Part shown: positions 30,819 to 39,532 of the stretch, in pieces
Layout: each line of letters begins with the position of its first letter
Numbering within the stretch: the first letter of the stretch is position 1
Assembly (NCBI GenBank): GCA_903900705.1
Contig: CAIUOG010000013.1
Coordinates: 1 to 54,907, forward strand
Source: an uncultured Acidobacteriia bacterium
GTDB taxonomy: Bacteria > Acidobacteriota > Terriglobia > Bryobacterales > Bryobacteraceae
Direction of reading: 5' to 3'
Length of the DNA stretch: 54,907 nt
Notes under the pieces: model-generated
The model's database searches: none
Told to the model about the DNA's origin: nothing
Seen by the model: only the letters and a program-made list of their open reading frames with translations
Translations under genes and position numbers: made by a program

Positions 30819-30866
30819 TGGTGCACCCGGCCTGATTCGAACAGGCGACCTTTTGCTTCGGAGGCA
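30819..30866. repeat. attR: 48-bp repeat within intact tRNA-Arg
   Basis: Identical to 24182-24229. Here the repeat is part of a complete tRNA gene, so integration kept the tRNA functional. Confidence 0.92.
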
Positions 30867-30895
30867 AACGCTCTATCCAGCTGAGCTACGGGTGC
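30819..30895 (-). tRNA. tRNA-Arg (anticodon CCG)
   Basis: 77 nt with encoded CCA. Acceptor GCACCCG pairs with CGGGTGC; D-arm GCTC/GAGC; anticodon stem TTTGC/GCAAA with loop CTCCGAA, anticodon CCG reading CGG; T-arm GCCTG TTCGAAT CAGGC. Minus strand, with the 3' half used as the integration site of the element. Confidence 0.96.
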
Positions 30896-30973
30896 GCGCT
30901 TTCCAATTCTAACGCATTTCCCCTCCCGCTGCGAATACCATGGAGGGAACTCCTGAAAACCGCCAACGCCACC

Positions 30974-32122
30974 ATGCGCTCCGCCATCACCCTCCTCTTC
31001 CTCGCCGCCACCCTCGCTCTCGCCGCGGACCCGCCCTTTGGCGACAACATCCGCCTTCGCGGCTCCCTCGATAACTCCCGCCGCACCTTCGAACAAACCA
31101 AACGCGGCACCGTCGCCTTCCTCGGCGGCTCCATCACAGAGATGAATGGTCACCGCCCCATGGTGATGGAACTCCTCAAAAACCGCTTCCCGGACACCCA
31201 GTTCACCTTCATCGGCGCCGGCATCAGCTCCACCACCTCCATCACCGGAGCCTTCCGCCTCGACCGCGACGTTCTCTCCAAAGGCCCCGTCGACCTCCTC
31301 TTCGTCGAGTTCGCCGTCAATGACGATCAGGACGGCCACTACACCCGCGAGCAGTGCATCCGGGGCTTCGAAGGCATCGTGCGCCACGCCCGCCAGGCAA
31401 ACCCTCTTACCGATATCGTCACTACCTACTTTGTGAACGAACCGATGCTCGCCACCCTCGACGCGGGCAAAGTCCCCCTCACCATCGAAGCGCACGACGC
31501 CGTGGCGCGGCACTACGCCGTCTCCAGCCTCAATCTTGCCCGGGAAGTCTCGCAGCAGATCCGCCAGGGCGGACTCACGTGGAAAATCTACGGCGGCGTG
31601 CACCCCGCCACGGCCGGCAATGCGATTCAGGCGGCGATGGTGGCCGAACTTCTCGCCCGCGCCTGGGCGTCCCCTCCCGGCCCCGCCACACCCCATGCCA
31701 TTCCCGCGCCACTCGACCCCCTCAGCTTCTCGAAAGGCCGTTTCATCGACCCTGCCCAGGCCACCATCCGCTCCGGCTGGACCCTCGGCATCCCCGACTG
31801 GAAAGCCCTCCCCGGCAGCAAGCGCGAGCGCTTCACTTCCGTCCCGCTGCTCTCGGCTTCAACACCCGGTGCGGAACTCTCTCTCGCCTTCGAAGGCACG
31901 GCCATCGGCGCGTTCATCCTGGCGGGTCCCGATGCCGGCGTCGCGGAAGCCAGTATCGATGGCGGCCCCTTCCGCAACATCGAACTGCTCCACGAATACA
32001 GCAAAAACCTGCACTACCCGCGCACGGTCCTGTTTGCGGACGACCTGAAACCAGGCGCCCATCGCCTGACCCTGCGCGTCACACGCGGCGCCATGCGTAT
32101 CCTGCGGTTCACCGTCAATTAG
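30974..32122 (+). CDS. Secreted SGNH hydrolase with C-terminal beta domain
   Basis: 382 residues. Signal peptide MRSAITLLFLAATLALA. SGNH core: GTVAFLGGSITE (block I), GAGISSTTS (block II), FVEFAVNDD (block III), and GGVHPATAG with the catalytic His. The C-terminal ~140 residues are beta-rich (GTAIGAFILAGPDAG), as in carbohydrate-esterase-type SGNH proteins. Likely deacetylates polysaccharide outside the cell. It overlaps the convergent porin gene by 4 bp and starts just after the tRNA. Confidence 0.85.
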   Translation: MRSAITLLFLAATLALAADPPFGDNIRLRGSLDNSRRTFEQTKRGTVAFLGGSITEMNGHRPMVMELLKNRFPDTQFTFIGAGISSTTSITGAFRLDRDVLSKGPVDLLFVEFAVNDDQDGHYTREQCIRGFEGIVRHARQANPLTDIVTTYFVNEPMLATLDAGKVPLTIEAHDAVARHYAVSSLNLAREVSQQIRQGGLTWKIYGGVHPATAGNAIQAAMVAELLARAWASPPGPATPHAIPAPLDPLSFSKGRFIDPAQATIRSGWTLGIPDWKALPGSKRERFTSVPLLSASTPGAELSLAFEGTAIGAFILAGPDAGVAEASIDGGPFRNIELLHEYSKNLHYPRTVLFADDLKPGAHRLTLRVTRGAMRILRFTVN

Positions 32123-33417
32123 CGAAACGAATACTGCTGGAAAATATAGAAGTACCGCGGATTGATGTGCGCCGTGGCGGCGTCCACGAACTCGCCCCTG
32201 AAGAAGTGTCCGAACCCGCCCCCGAACGTGTGCGCGCCCCATTTATAGGTCGCGAACAGGTCCGCCTCCTGCCCCACATGCGTCCCCGCCGTTCCCTTCG
32301 CTGAGATGGCAATCGACCCGCCCTGGCTGTTGTACAACGCATCCGTCGCGCTGTAGAGCCACTCGTTCGTGTACATGAAGTTCAGCGCGAAAGGCTTCGT
32401 CACATAGAAGCTCTCCAGACTTTTCAGCGTCTTCAGATTGCGCCAGCCAAACAGATCCTCATGCCCGAACTTGTCATGGTTCGCCGGGGAAAGCTGGTCG
32501 AACGTGCCGCTGCCCGCCTGCGCCGGTTTCGTGCCGGAGGCCAGCTTGTACTCCACCGACAGGCTCGCCGCATGCCCGCCCACAGACGTCTTTTCCGTCA
32601 GACCCGCAAACCATGCAAATGCCCGCTGCTGCTTCAGGCCCGCGTGCCCGCCCTGGCCCACGCCCTCCAGGCTGTAGGAAAGTCCGCCGCTCAGGGGCCC
32701 ATAGACCCTCCCGCCGAAACTGTTGGTCCCCAGCGTTCCCGCGCCGGTCCAGCCGCCGATCTTATTCTGCGAATGGCGCAGCACATAGGCCTCCGCCACC
32801 GCGCCATGCCCCAGCCCCGAAAACGTCTCGTAAGTGCCCCAGATCCGCTCCCCCAGGTCCGGCACATTGAACTGATCCGGCAGGATTTTCACCGGAGAAA
32901 GCATCAGCACCTCCAGGCGCGTCTTCGCGGTCCGGTAGTACACCTTCCCCAGGTCATAGGTCTTTGAAACGTTGCTCCACTGCGGGGAGCCGATCAGCCG
33001 GGATTCCCCGTAGTCCTGCATCTGCCGACCGAAGAGCGCGCCAAAACCCGTCTTTCGCTGTCCAAAGAGATCGACGTAGGCCTCGTGCAGATCCATCGTG
33101 TCGCGGATCGTATTCGGCGCCACCACGCCGTAGAAAGGCACGCGCGAATCCTGCCCCATGGCGGAAAACGTGAGCCAGTCCAGCAGGCGGAACTGCGCGC
33201 CCACCCGGATTCGGCTCAGCATGTCCTGCTGATTCACCGCCTTGCCGAACGTCACGCCATATTTCTCTTCCCAGCGGGTGCGCTCCTCGAACGTGAACCT
33301 TAGCCGGTTACCGGTGGCCCTGGAAACCTGCTCATTCAGGGATTGAGCGGGGTCCTGCTGCGCCAGACCTGCGCCGCACAGAACCAGACACAAAGGGAGC
33401 CGGGAAACGAACTTCAT
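32119..33417 (-). CDS. Alginate-export-like outer-membrane beta-barrel
   Basis: 432 residues. Signal peptide MKFVSRLPLCLVLCGAGLAQ. The remainder alternates short amphipathic strands with Tyr/Gly/Asn-rich turns and ends with an aromatic (QQYSFR), typical of a barrel. FTFEERTRWEEKYG and DLHEAYVDLFGQ resemble the alginate-export (AlgE-like) family common in Acidobacteria. Ligand unknown; a role in export or uptake of an anionic sugar is inference. TAGAAT lies 10 nt before the ATG. Confidence 0.75.
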   Translation of the reverse strand: MKFVSRLPLCLVLCGAGLAQQDPAQSLNEQVSRATGNRLRFTFEERTRWEEKYGVTFGKAVNQQDMLSRIRVGAQFRLLDWLTFSAMGQDSRVPFYGVVAPNTIRDTMDLHEAYVDLFGQRKTGFGALFGRQMQDYGESRLIGSPQWSNVSKTYDLGKVYYRTAKTRLEVLMLSPVKILPDQFNVPDLGERIWGTYETFSGLGHGAVAEAYVLRHSQNKIGGWTGAGTLGTNSFGGRVYGPLSGGLSYSLEGVGQGGHAGLKQQRAFAWFAGLTEKTSVGGHAASLSVEYKLASGTKPAQAGSGTFDQLSPANHDKFGHEDLFGWRNLKTLKSLESFYVTKPFALNFMYTNEWLYSATDALYNSQGGSIAISAKGTAGTHVGQEADLFATYKWGAHTFGGGFGHFFRGEFVDAATAHINPRYFYIFQQYSFR

Positions 33418-33452
33418 CAGTGTCGTGATTCTACACGACAGGCGCTTCGGCC

Positions 33453-33914
33453 CTACCGGAAATCCATCTCCGGAGGCCAGCCCGTAGCGAGCAGGCTCTT
33501 GATCGCGCTTTTGCGCCGGGGCGCAATCATGTTGCTGCCGGAGACAAAATTGAACCGCTCCCGCAGCATCTCCGCAATGCCGCTCGCCTGGGACCGCGGC
33601 CCGTGCAGCCGGTCATGCCGCAGCGTACAGGCAAAAATCACCGCATTGCCGGACACCTTCGCCAGCCGCATGCCACCCGCACTGCCACCTTCCGGCACCC
33701 AGAGAAACGTGTAATCCGCCTTTTCTTTGTCGTCCACAATCGTGAACGGAATCTGCGCCTTGTCGAACGCCGTCCCCAGCAGCGCACTCAGTCCGCTGGA
33801 CGAATCGATATAGAGCTTCGATCCGGCTTCAATCCTGTCCGAAGGCGGCGTCACCGCGAACAACCCGGACATCCACCCCAGCGCGAGCACAGCCGCGGAA
33901 ACAACACGTCTCAT
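33453..33914 (-). CDS. Secreted hypothetical protein
   Basis: 153 residues from ATG 33914 (frame extends upstream without a better start). Signal peptide RRVVSAAVLALGWMSGLFA. The mature part begins GSKLYIDSSSGLSALLGTAF and has KADYTFLWVPEGGSAGGMRL, a small alpha/beta domain seen in uncharacterised acidobacterial proteins. Divergent from the topoisomerase-helicase fusion. No function assigned. Confidence 0.6.
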   Translation of the reverse strand: MRRVVSAAVLALGWMSGLFAVTPPSDRIEAGSKLYIDSSSGLSALLGTAFDKAQIPFTIVDDKEKADYTFLWVPEGGSAGGMRLAKVSGNAVIFACTLRHDRLHGPRSQASGIAEMLRERFNFVSGSNMIAPRRKSAIKSLLATGWPPEMDFR

Positions 33915-33920
33915 ACCCGC

Positions 33921-33926
33921 ATTGTG
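33921..33926 (-). promoter_or_regulatory. -10-like box CACAAT, leaderless start of secreted hypothetical
   Basis: CACAAT on the minus strand, exactly 6 nt before ATG 33914. The same hexamer and spacing precede the cupin gene. Confidence 0.35.
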
Positions 33927-34003
33927 GTGGAGTTTCCGCCCGCGCTCAAGATTGACCTTGGATATATGTCCAAAGGCATGCCCCCCCGCCGTATGCCACC
34001 CAC

Positions 34004-34009
34004 TAAAAT
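34004..34009 (+). promoter_or_regulatory. -10-like box TAAAAT, leaderless start of topoisomerase-helicase fusion
   Basis: TAAAAT lies 6 nt before TTG 34016, so +1 would coincide with the start codon. No ribosome binding site precedes the TTG. A GTG at 34031 is the alternative. Confidence 0.45.
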
Positions 34010-34015
34010 GGTGCA

Positions 34016-37000
34016 TTGAGTAATACCGCAGTGGAATCCGGGGCCGTGGCCGTTCTGGCCGAGAAGCCCTCAGTCGCGCGTGACATCGCGAAGGTCCTGG
34101 GCGCCAATACTCGTGGGGACGGCTATCTCCACGGCAACGGTTATATCGTCACGTGGGCCATCGGCCACCTCGCCTCGCTCGCCCAGCCCCACGAAATCCA
34201 TCCCCAGTGGAAAGTCTGGCGCAGGGACACGCTCCCCATGCTGCCCAAAGAATGGCCGCTGGTGGTCTACGAAAAGACCAAAGACCAGTTCGAGGTTGTC
34301 CGCAAAATCCTCTCCTCCCCCCGCGTGGGCCGCGTCATCTGCGCCACGGACGCCGGCCGCGAAGGCGAACTCATCTTCCGCTACATCTATGAAGCAGCGG
34401 GCTGCAATAAACCCATCAGCCGCCTCTGGATTTCATCCCTCACCCCCGAAGCCATCCGCAAAGGCTTCGACACCGTCAAACCCGGCAAGGACTACGAACC
34501 TCTGGCCGACGCCGCCCGCGGCCGCAGCCGCGCCGACTGGCTTGTCGGCATGAACCTCTCCCGCGCCTACTCCCTCACCTATGGCCCCGAACTGAGCGTC
34601 GGCCGCGTCCAGACGCCCACGCTCGCCATGGTCGTCGAGCGCGAACTCGCCATCCGCCGTTTCGTCCCGGAGGACTACCTCGAAGTCCTCGCCACCTTCC
34701 GCCCCACCGGACGCCCCGAAGCCGAGGCCTACCGCGGCGCCTGGGTTCGCGACGTCGAAGACATCCAGAAATCCGGCCGCCTGCCCGCCGATGGCGAAGA
34801 GGCCCGGCAGATTGTCGACCGCGCCCGCACCGGCTCCGCCGCCATTGAATCCGTTAAAGCCGAAACGCAGCGCATGAGCCCACCGCTGCTCTATGACCTG
34901 ACCGAACTCCAGCGCCACGCCAACCGCCTCTTCGGCTTCAGCGCCCAGAAGACGCTCGACGTCGCTCAGGTTCTCTACGAACGCCACAAACTGCTCAGTT
35001 ACCCGCGTACTGATAGCCGCCATCTCTCGCAGGACGTCGCCGGAACCCTGCCCCGCATCGTCCAGACCATCGCCGGTCCCTACAAAGACCTGCTCGCCCC
35101 CGGCACCGGCGAAAAGCCGCTCAGCCGCAAGTACGTGGACGACACCAAAGTAAGCGACCACCACGCCATCATCCCCACCGTGACCTCGCCCGACCGCGTC
35201 GACCTTTCGCCGGACGAAGCAAAGCTCTACGACCTCGTCTGCCGCCGGCTGCTCAGCTGCTGGCATGACGACCACATCTGGAACGTCACCACCGTCATCA
35301 CCGCCATCACCAACGCGGCGCTCATCGACCGCTATTATTCCTCCGGCAAAGCGATCCAGCAGGTGGGCTGGAAGGTTCTCGACTTCCAAACCGAAAAGAA
35401 GAAGGCCGCCAAAAAAGCCAGGCCCAAAGCCGGTGAAGACGATGCGGTTGCCGATGACGAACAGGCGCTCCCCGCCGGCCTCGCGCGCGGCCAGGCGCAG
35501 GATGTTCTCGACGCTGAATCCATTCGCAAAAAGACCCGGGCGCCGAAGCGCTTCACCGAAGGCACCCTGCTCACCGCCATGGAAACGGCCGGGAAGACGC
35601 TTGACGAAAAAGAGCTGTCGGACGCCATGAAAGAGAATGGCCTCGGCACCCCGGCCACCCGCGCCTCCATCATTGAGGTACTTCTCAAACGCGAATACAT
35701 CGTTCGCAACGCGAAGAATCTGGAGGCGACCGACAAGGGCATTCACCTGATTGAGGTGGTGCACCCGGAAGTCAAAAGTCCGGCCATGACCGGCCAGTGG
35801 GAAGCCTATCTCAAGCGGATCCAGCGCGGCGAAGCCCAGCTGGATCCCTTCGTTCAGGGCATCGAAGGCTACGTGCGGGACGTCATCGGGAAGGTGGGCC
35901 AGCTCCCCGCCGCGCCTCGCAATGGCCGGAACAATGATGCCCCGCAAACAGCTTCCCTGTCGGCGTCGTCAGCCTCCGCCACCGCGGGCATGCAGTCTCC
36001 GTCCCGGGCGGCCTCTCCCGCCAAACTACCCGCTGCCGAAGCCCCCGTCGCTCAGCCCGGCGAACCGCTCGACGCCCTGCTGCACCGCGCGTTCGGCTTC
36101 GCCTCCTTCCGCGCCAACCAGGAGGAAGTCTGCCGCACCGTCATCGAAGGGCGTGACGCTCTGCTCGTCATGCCCACCGGCGCCGGCAAGTCGCTCTGCT
36201 ACCAGTTGCCCGGCCTCGCCCGCGGCGGTACCACCCTGGTGATCAGCCCGCTGATCGCTCTCATGGAAGACCAGTTCGCCAAACTCCGCGAGCGCGGCTT
36301 TGCCGTCGAATGCATTCATTCCGGTCGGGATCGCGCCGCCTCCCGCCAGGTCTGCATTGACTATCTGAACGGCAAGCTCCAGTTCCTTTTCATCGCACCG
36401 GAACGGCTCCGCGTGCCCGGCTTTCCGGAAATGCTGGCGAAGCGCAAGCCCACCCTCATCGCCATCGACGAAGCGCACTGCATCTCCCAGTGGGGGCACG
36501 ATTTCCGCCCGGATTACCGGCTGCTCGGCGGCTACCTCCCCACCTTCCGCCCCGCGCCCGTCATCGCCCTCACCGCCACCGCCACCGCCGTCGTCCAGCA
36601 CGACATCTGCAACCAGCTCGGCCTCGATCACCAGGCCAGCTTCATCCACGGCTTCCGCCGTTCCAACATCGCCATTGAAGTGGTGGAAACCAGCCCCTCC
36701 CAGCGTCCGGACCTCGCGAAGGAACTCCTTTCCGATCCCGACAACCGCCCCGCCATTATCTACACCCCCAGCCGCAAGCAGGCCGAGAGCGTCGCCGCCC
36801 TGCTCGCCGGCGAATTCTCCACCGCCGCCTATCATGCCGGGCTCGATGCCGACCGCCGCCGTCGCGTCCAGGACGGCTTCCTCAGCGGCAAACTCGAAGT
36901 CATCGTCGCCACCATCGCCTTCGGCATGGGTATCGACAAAGCCAACATCCGTTCCGTGATTCACACCGCTCTGCCTGGCAGCATCGAGGCGTACTATCAG

Positions 37001-38155
37001 GAAATCGGCCGCGCCGGCCGCGATGGCGAACCCAGCCGCGCCATCCTGATGCACTCTTACGCCGACCGCCACACCCACGACTTCTTCTTCGAGCGCGACT
37101 ACCCCGACGTCAAACTCCTCGACCAGATCTTCAGCCGCCTCCGCCCCGACGCACAGCCCCGCGACTTCATCGAAAAGCAAAGCCGCGTCCCCGCCGATGT
37201 CTTTGAAAAGGCTCTCGAAAAGCTGTGGACCCACAGCGGCGTCATCATCGACGCCTCCGATAACCTGACCCGCGGTGGCCCGGAATGGCGCGATTCCTAC
37301 ATCGCCCAGGGCGAGCAGAAGCAGTCCCAGGTAGAGGCCATCATCCGCTACGCCCAGAGCAGCCAGTGCCGCATGTCCAGCCTGGTGAACCACTTCGGCG
37401 ACACCACGGACAGCAGGAAGCCCTGTGGTATCTGTGATTTCTGCGCCCCGGAAAGCTGCATCGCCCAGCGCTTCCGCGCCGCGACGGACGTGGAGCAGGC
37501 TCTCGCCCGCCAGGTGATCGACGCCCTCCGGATGAACAGTCGCTCGGTCGGCAAACTCCACACCGAACTCTGCGATAAGAACGGCATCGACCGCGATGGT
37601 TTCGAGGAACTGGTGGGCGCCATGGCCCGTCTCGGTATCGTCAAGCTGGCCGATTCCGTCTTTGAGAAGGACGGCAAGACCATCCCGTTCCGCAAGGCCA
37701 GCCTTACCCGGGACGCCGAATACCTCGACGAAGACTCGCCCCTCGAACTCACCATCCGGGAGGCTGCGCCTGTCTCCGGCAAGAAGTCCCGCAGCCGCAA
37801 AAAGACGGCCACGAAACCCGCATCGAAAACTGGGGCGAAAAAGGCGAAGACCAGTCCCTCTCACAAATCCGCGCCCGTCCAGGACGATTTCGGCATTACC
37901 GAAGCGTCTGCCCCGCAGCCGGATTCACCCGCCGCACTCATGCTCCGGGAATGGCGTCGCGCCGTGGCGAAAAAGCAGGGCGTCCCCGCCTTCCGCATTA
38001 TGTCCGACCGTGTCCTCAACGCCATTGCCGAAGATGAGCCGCAAACGGCTGCGGACCTGCTCGCCATCCCCGGCATCGGCATCAAGGCGGTGGAGAAGTA
38101 CGGCGCCCAGATCTATCGCATTCTCAACCAGGCGCGCGGCCAGACTTCCGCGTAA
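34016..38155 (+). CDS. Topoisomerase III-RecQ helicase-HRDC fusion
   Basis: 1379 residues. Residues ~8-640 are a complete type IA topoisomerase III: TOPRIM (VLAEKPSVARDIA; ATDAGREGE at ~110-118) and catalytic Tyr329 in LSYPRTDS. A Ser/Ala/Pro-rich linker (~645-685) joins RecQ: Walker A PTGAGKS at 720-726, DEAH 818-821, motif VI YYQEIGRAGRDGEPSRA, and zinc site C1118, C1137, C1140, C1143. A Lys-rich linker (~1255-1290) precedes an HRDC domain (1310-1376). The two enzymes together resolve double Holliday junctions. There is no stop or frame break across either junction. Confidence 0.95.
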   Translation: MSNTAVESGAVAVLAEKPSVARDIAKVLGANTRGDGYLHGNGYIVTWAIGHLASLAQPHEIHPQWKVWRRDTLPMLPKEWPLVVYEKTKDQFEVVRKILSSPRVGRVICATDAGREGELIFRYIYEAAGCNKPISRLWISSLTPEAIRKGFDTVKPGKDYEPLADAARGRSRADWLVGMNLSRAYSLTYGPELSVGRVQTPTLAMVVERELAIRRFVPEDYLEVLATFRPTGRPEAEAYRGAWVRDVEDIQKSGRLPADGEEARQIVDRARTGSAAIESVKAETQRMSPPLLYDLTELQRHANRLFGFSAQKTLDVAQVLYERHKLLSYPRTDSRHLSQDVAGTLPRIVQTIAGPYKDLLAPGTGEKPLSRKYVDDTKVSDHHAIIPTVTSPDRVDLSPDEAKLYDLVCRRLLSCWHDDHIWNVTTVITAITNAALIDRYYSSGKAIQQVGWKVLDFQTEKKKAAKKARPKAGEDDAVADDEQALPAGLARGQAQDVLDAESIRKKTRAPKRFTEGTLLTAMETAGKTLDEKELSDAMKENGLGTPATRASIIEVLLKREYIVRNAKNLEATDKGIHLIEVVHPEVKSPAMTGQWEAYLKRIQRGEAQLDPFVQGIEGYVRDVIGKVGQLPAAPRNGRNNDAPQTASLSASSASATAGMQSPSRAASPAKLPAAEAPVAQPGEPLDALLHRAFGFASFRANQEEVCRTVIEGRDALLVMPTGAGKSLCYQLPGLARGGTTLVISPLIALMEDQFAKLRERGFAVECIHSGRDRAASRQVCIDYLNGKLQFLFIAPERLRVPGFPEMLAKRKPTLIAIDEAHCISQWGHDFRPDYRLLGGYLPTFRPAPVIALTATATAVVQHDICNQLGLDHQASFIHGFRRSNIAIEVVETSPSQRPDLAKELLSDPDNRPAIIYTPSRKQAESVAALLAGEFSTAAYHAGLDADRRRRVQDGFLSGKLEVIVATIAFGMGIDKANIRSVIHTALPGSIEAYYQEIGRAGRDGEPSRAILMHSYADRHTHDFFFERDYPDVKLLDQIFSRLRPDAQPRDFIEKQSRVPADVFEKALEKLWTHSGVIIDASDNLTRGGPEWRDSYIAQGEQKQSQVEAIIRYAQSSQCRMSSLVNHFGDTTDSRKPCGICDFCAPESCIAQRFRAATDVEQALARQVIDALRMNSRSVGKLHTELCDKNGIDRDGFEELVGAMARLGIVKLADSVFEKDGKTIPFRKASLTRDAEYLDEDSPLELTIREAAPVSGKKSRSRKKTATKPASKTGAKKAKTSPSHKSAPVQDDFGITEASAPQPDSPAALMLREWRRAVAKKQGVPAFRIMSDRVLNAIAEDEPQTAADLLAIPGIGIKAVEKYGAQIYRILNQARGQTSA

Positions 38156-38169
38156 AATGAAGACTCCCT

Positions 38170-38694
38170 ATGGCCGAACTCGAAATCCACCACGAAGTTG
38201 AACACCATGACGCCGCCGGCAAGGTCATCGGCGTCGTCGCCTCGATCCTCGCCGTCCTGCTGGCCGTTGTGACTATCGTTTCTCACCGCGCCCACACCGA
38301 AGGTGTGCTGCTCAAGTCGGACGCCAATGACCAGTGGTCGTTCTACCAGGCAAAGAAAATCAAGTTCCACAACCTTGAGCTCGGTGAGGATCTTCTGAAC
38401 GCGATGCCTGTCCGGACTCCCAACGCGGACAAGACACTCGAAAAGTACGCCTCCGAGAAAAAACGCTATCAGAAGGATGCCGATGAGGCGCAGGCAAAAG
38501 CCAAGGAAATCGAAAAGGAATCCGCGCTGGTGGAGGCAAAGGGTCTCCGCTATGACTTCGGCGAAGGCCTGCTCGAAATCGGACTCGTGCTGACCTCGCT
38601 CTATTTCATTGCGAGGTCAAAGATCTTCCCGGTAGTCGGCATCATTAGCGCCACCGCCGGCATTATTATCGCCCTGACGGGATTCCTGATGTAA
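38170..38694 (+). CDS. DUF4337 family membrane protein
   Basis: 174 residues. One transmembrane helix at ~20-38 (VIGVVASILAVLLAVVTIVS), a soluble middle with Lys/Glu-rich coiled coil (KKRYQKDADEAQAKAKEIEK), and two helices at the C-terminus. This matches DUF4337 proteins of unknown function. TAAAAT at 38153-38158, at the end of the preceding gene, would give a very short leader. Abuts the convergent gene with no gap. Confidence 0.8.
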   Translation: MAELEIHHEVEHHDAAGKVIGVVASILAVLLAVVTIVSHRAHTEGVLLKSDANDQWSFYQAKKIKFHNLELGEDLLNAMPVRTPNADKTLEKYASEKKRYQKDADEAQAKAKEIEKESALVEAKGLRYDFGEGLLEIGLVLTSLYFIARSKIFPVVGIISATAGIIIALTGFLM

Positions 38695-39468
38695 CTAAAA
38701 CGGTACGCGCCGTACCGGGGTAGTCAAACCGCCCGCCTTGGTTGCCTGAGCGGGCCCGGGTCCGTCGGAGTAATGGCCCGATCCCGCGCTCGCCGTGAAA
38801 TTCACTTCCGCCGCCGCAAACACCAGAGGACGGTCCAGCACCATCTCGATGGTGCTGCCTTTTGCCAGAACCGCATCCGGCCCCCGTGTCAGCAGCACGC
38901 CCGCCAGGCCCGCCGCCGCGCCCGCCGCCCCGCCAATACCGGCTCCCATGCCCGAATGTCCGGCCGCCGCGCCCGCAATTGCCCCGATGGAGGCTCCGGC
39001 CGCCGCGCCCTCTCCCACCGTCTTCGCGTCTCCGCCCTTGTTGGAGTCGCCCTTGATCATGCCTTCTTTTTTATCGAGCTTCTCATTGCCGCGGGCATCG
39101 ATTCCGCCCACGCGCGACTTGAATTCCCGGGTAACGCCATTGGGCAGCGTGATCGAATCGAACCGGACATATAACTCACCCCGGCCCTTCACCCTTCCCG
39201 GGCGCTTCACTTCGGTCACCGTTCCGGTCACGTAGCTGCCGGGCGGGATCACAATGTGGTTGTGAATCACAATCGGGAACACCGTTTCGAGGTAGATGCG
39301 GTCTCCGGCGGACGAGTGTTTGGTGCTCACACTGTTGATCAGCCCCAGCGCAATGCGCGTGCCCGTTTCCACCGTGTAGCCGAGGGGCGTCGAAGCCTCC
39401 TCCTGTGCGGAAAGCAGGGAAGCCATGAGAAAGAGGCCCAAACCGAACGCCGGCAATCGTGAACGCAT
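38695..39468 (-). CDS. Secreted VirB10/TrbI-like beta-domain protein with glycine zipper
   Basis: 257 residues. Signal peptide (FGLGLFLMASLLSAQ). GTRIALGLINSVSTKHSSAG and VIHNHIVIPPGSYVTGTVTE resemble the beta domain of VirB10/TrbI-like proteins, but without a type IV system nearby. Residues ~150-195 are Gly/Ala repeats (GEGAAAGASIGAIAGAAAG), a glycine zipper that may insert in a membrane. Probably an envelope protein; exact role unknown. Confidence 0.6.
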   Translation of the reverse strand: MRSRLPAFGLGLFLMASLLSAQEEASTPLGYTVETGTRIALGLINSVSTKHSSAGDRIYLETVFPIVIHNHIVIPPGSYVTGTVTEVKRPGRVKGRGELYVRFDSITLPNGVTREFKSRVGGIDARGNEKLDKKEGMIKGDSNKGGDAKTVGEGAAAGASIGAIAGAAAGHSGMGAGIGGAAGAAAGLAGVLLTRGPDAVLAKGSTIEMVLDRPLVFAAAEVNFTASAGSGHYSDGPGPAQATKAGGLTTPVRRVPF

Positions 39469-39532
39469 AAGAATCTGTTCCTATTGTAGATTCAAACGCG
39501 CGCGTCCGGTTTTGGGTTTCCGCGCGGCGGGT

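Larger units (their letters stand above)
24182..30866. mobile_element. tRNA-Arg integrated element (~6.6 kb)
   Basis: A region flanked by identical 48-bp direct repeats, with a tyrosine integrase reading toward the intact tRNA-Arg(CCG) at the right end. It contains replication-type genes (CHC2 zinc finger, RecA-like ATPase), a serine recombinase, a small HTH protein, an unknown protein and a secreted cargo protein. No conjugation, capsid or packaging genes are seen, so it is an integrative plasmid-like or satellite element rather than a full prophage or ICE. Codon and base use differ moderately from the flanks, with AT-richer gaps. Confidence 0.88.

Noticed and set aside
34433-37864. Two long minus-strand open frames (504 and 612 codons) opposite the topoisomerase-RecQ gene
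   Set aside because: Composition typical of antisense GC frames; no start signal or domain; the plus strand is fully explained.
38940-39030. Repeat array or CRISPR-like pattern in GC-rich GCC/CCG repeats
   Set aside because: These are codons for the Gly/Ala zipper of the VirB10-like protein; there are no spacers or regular repeat units. No CRISPR array was seen anywhere.
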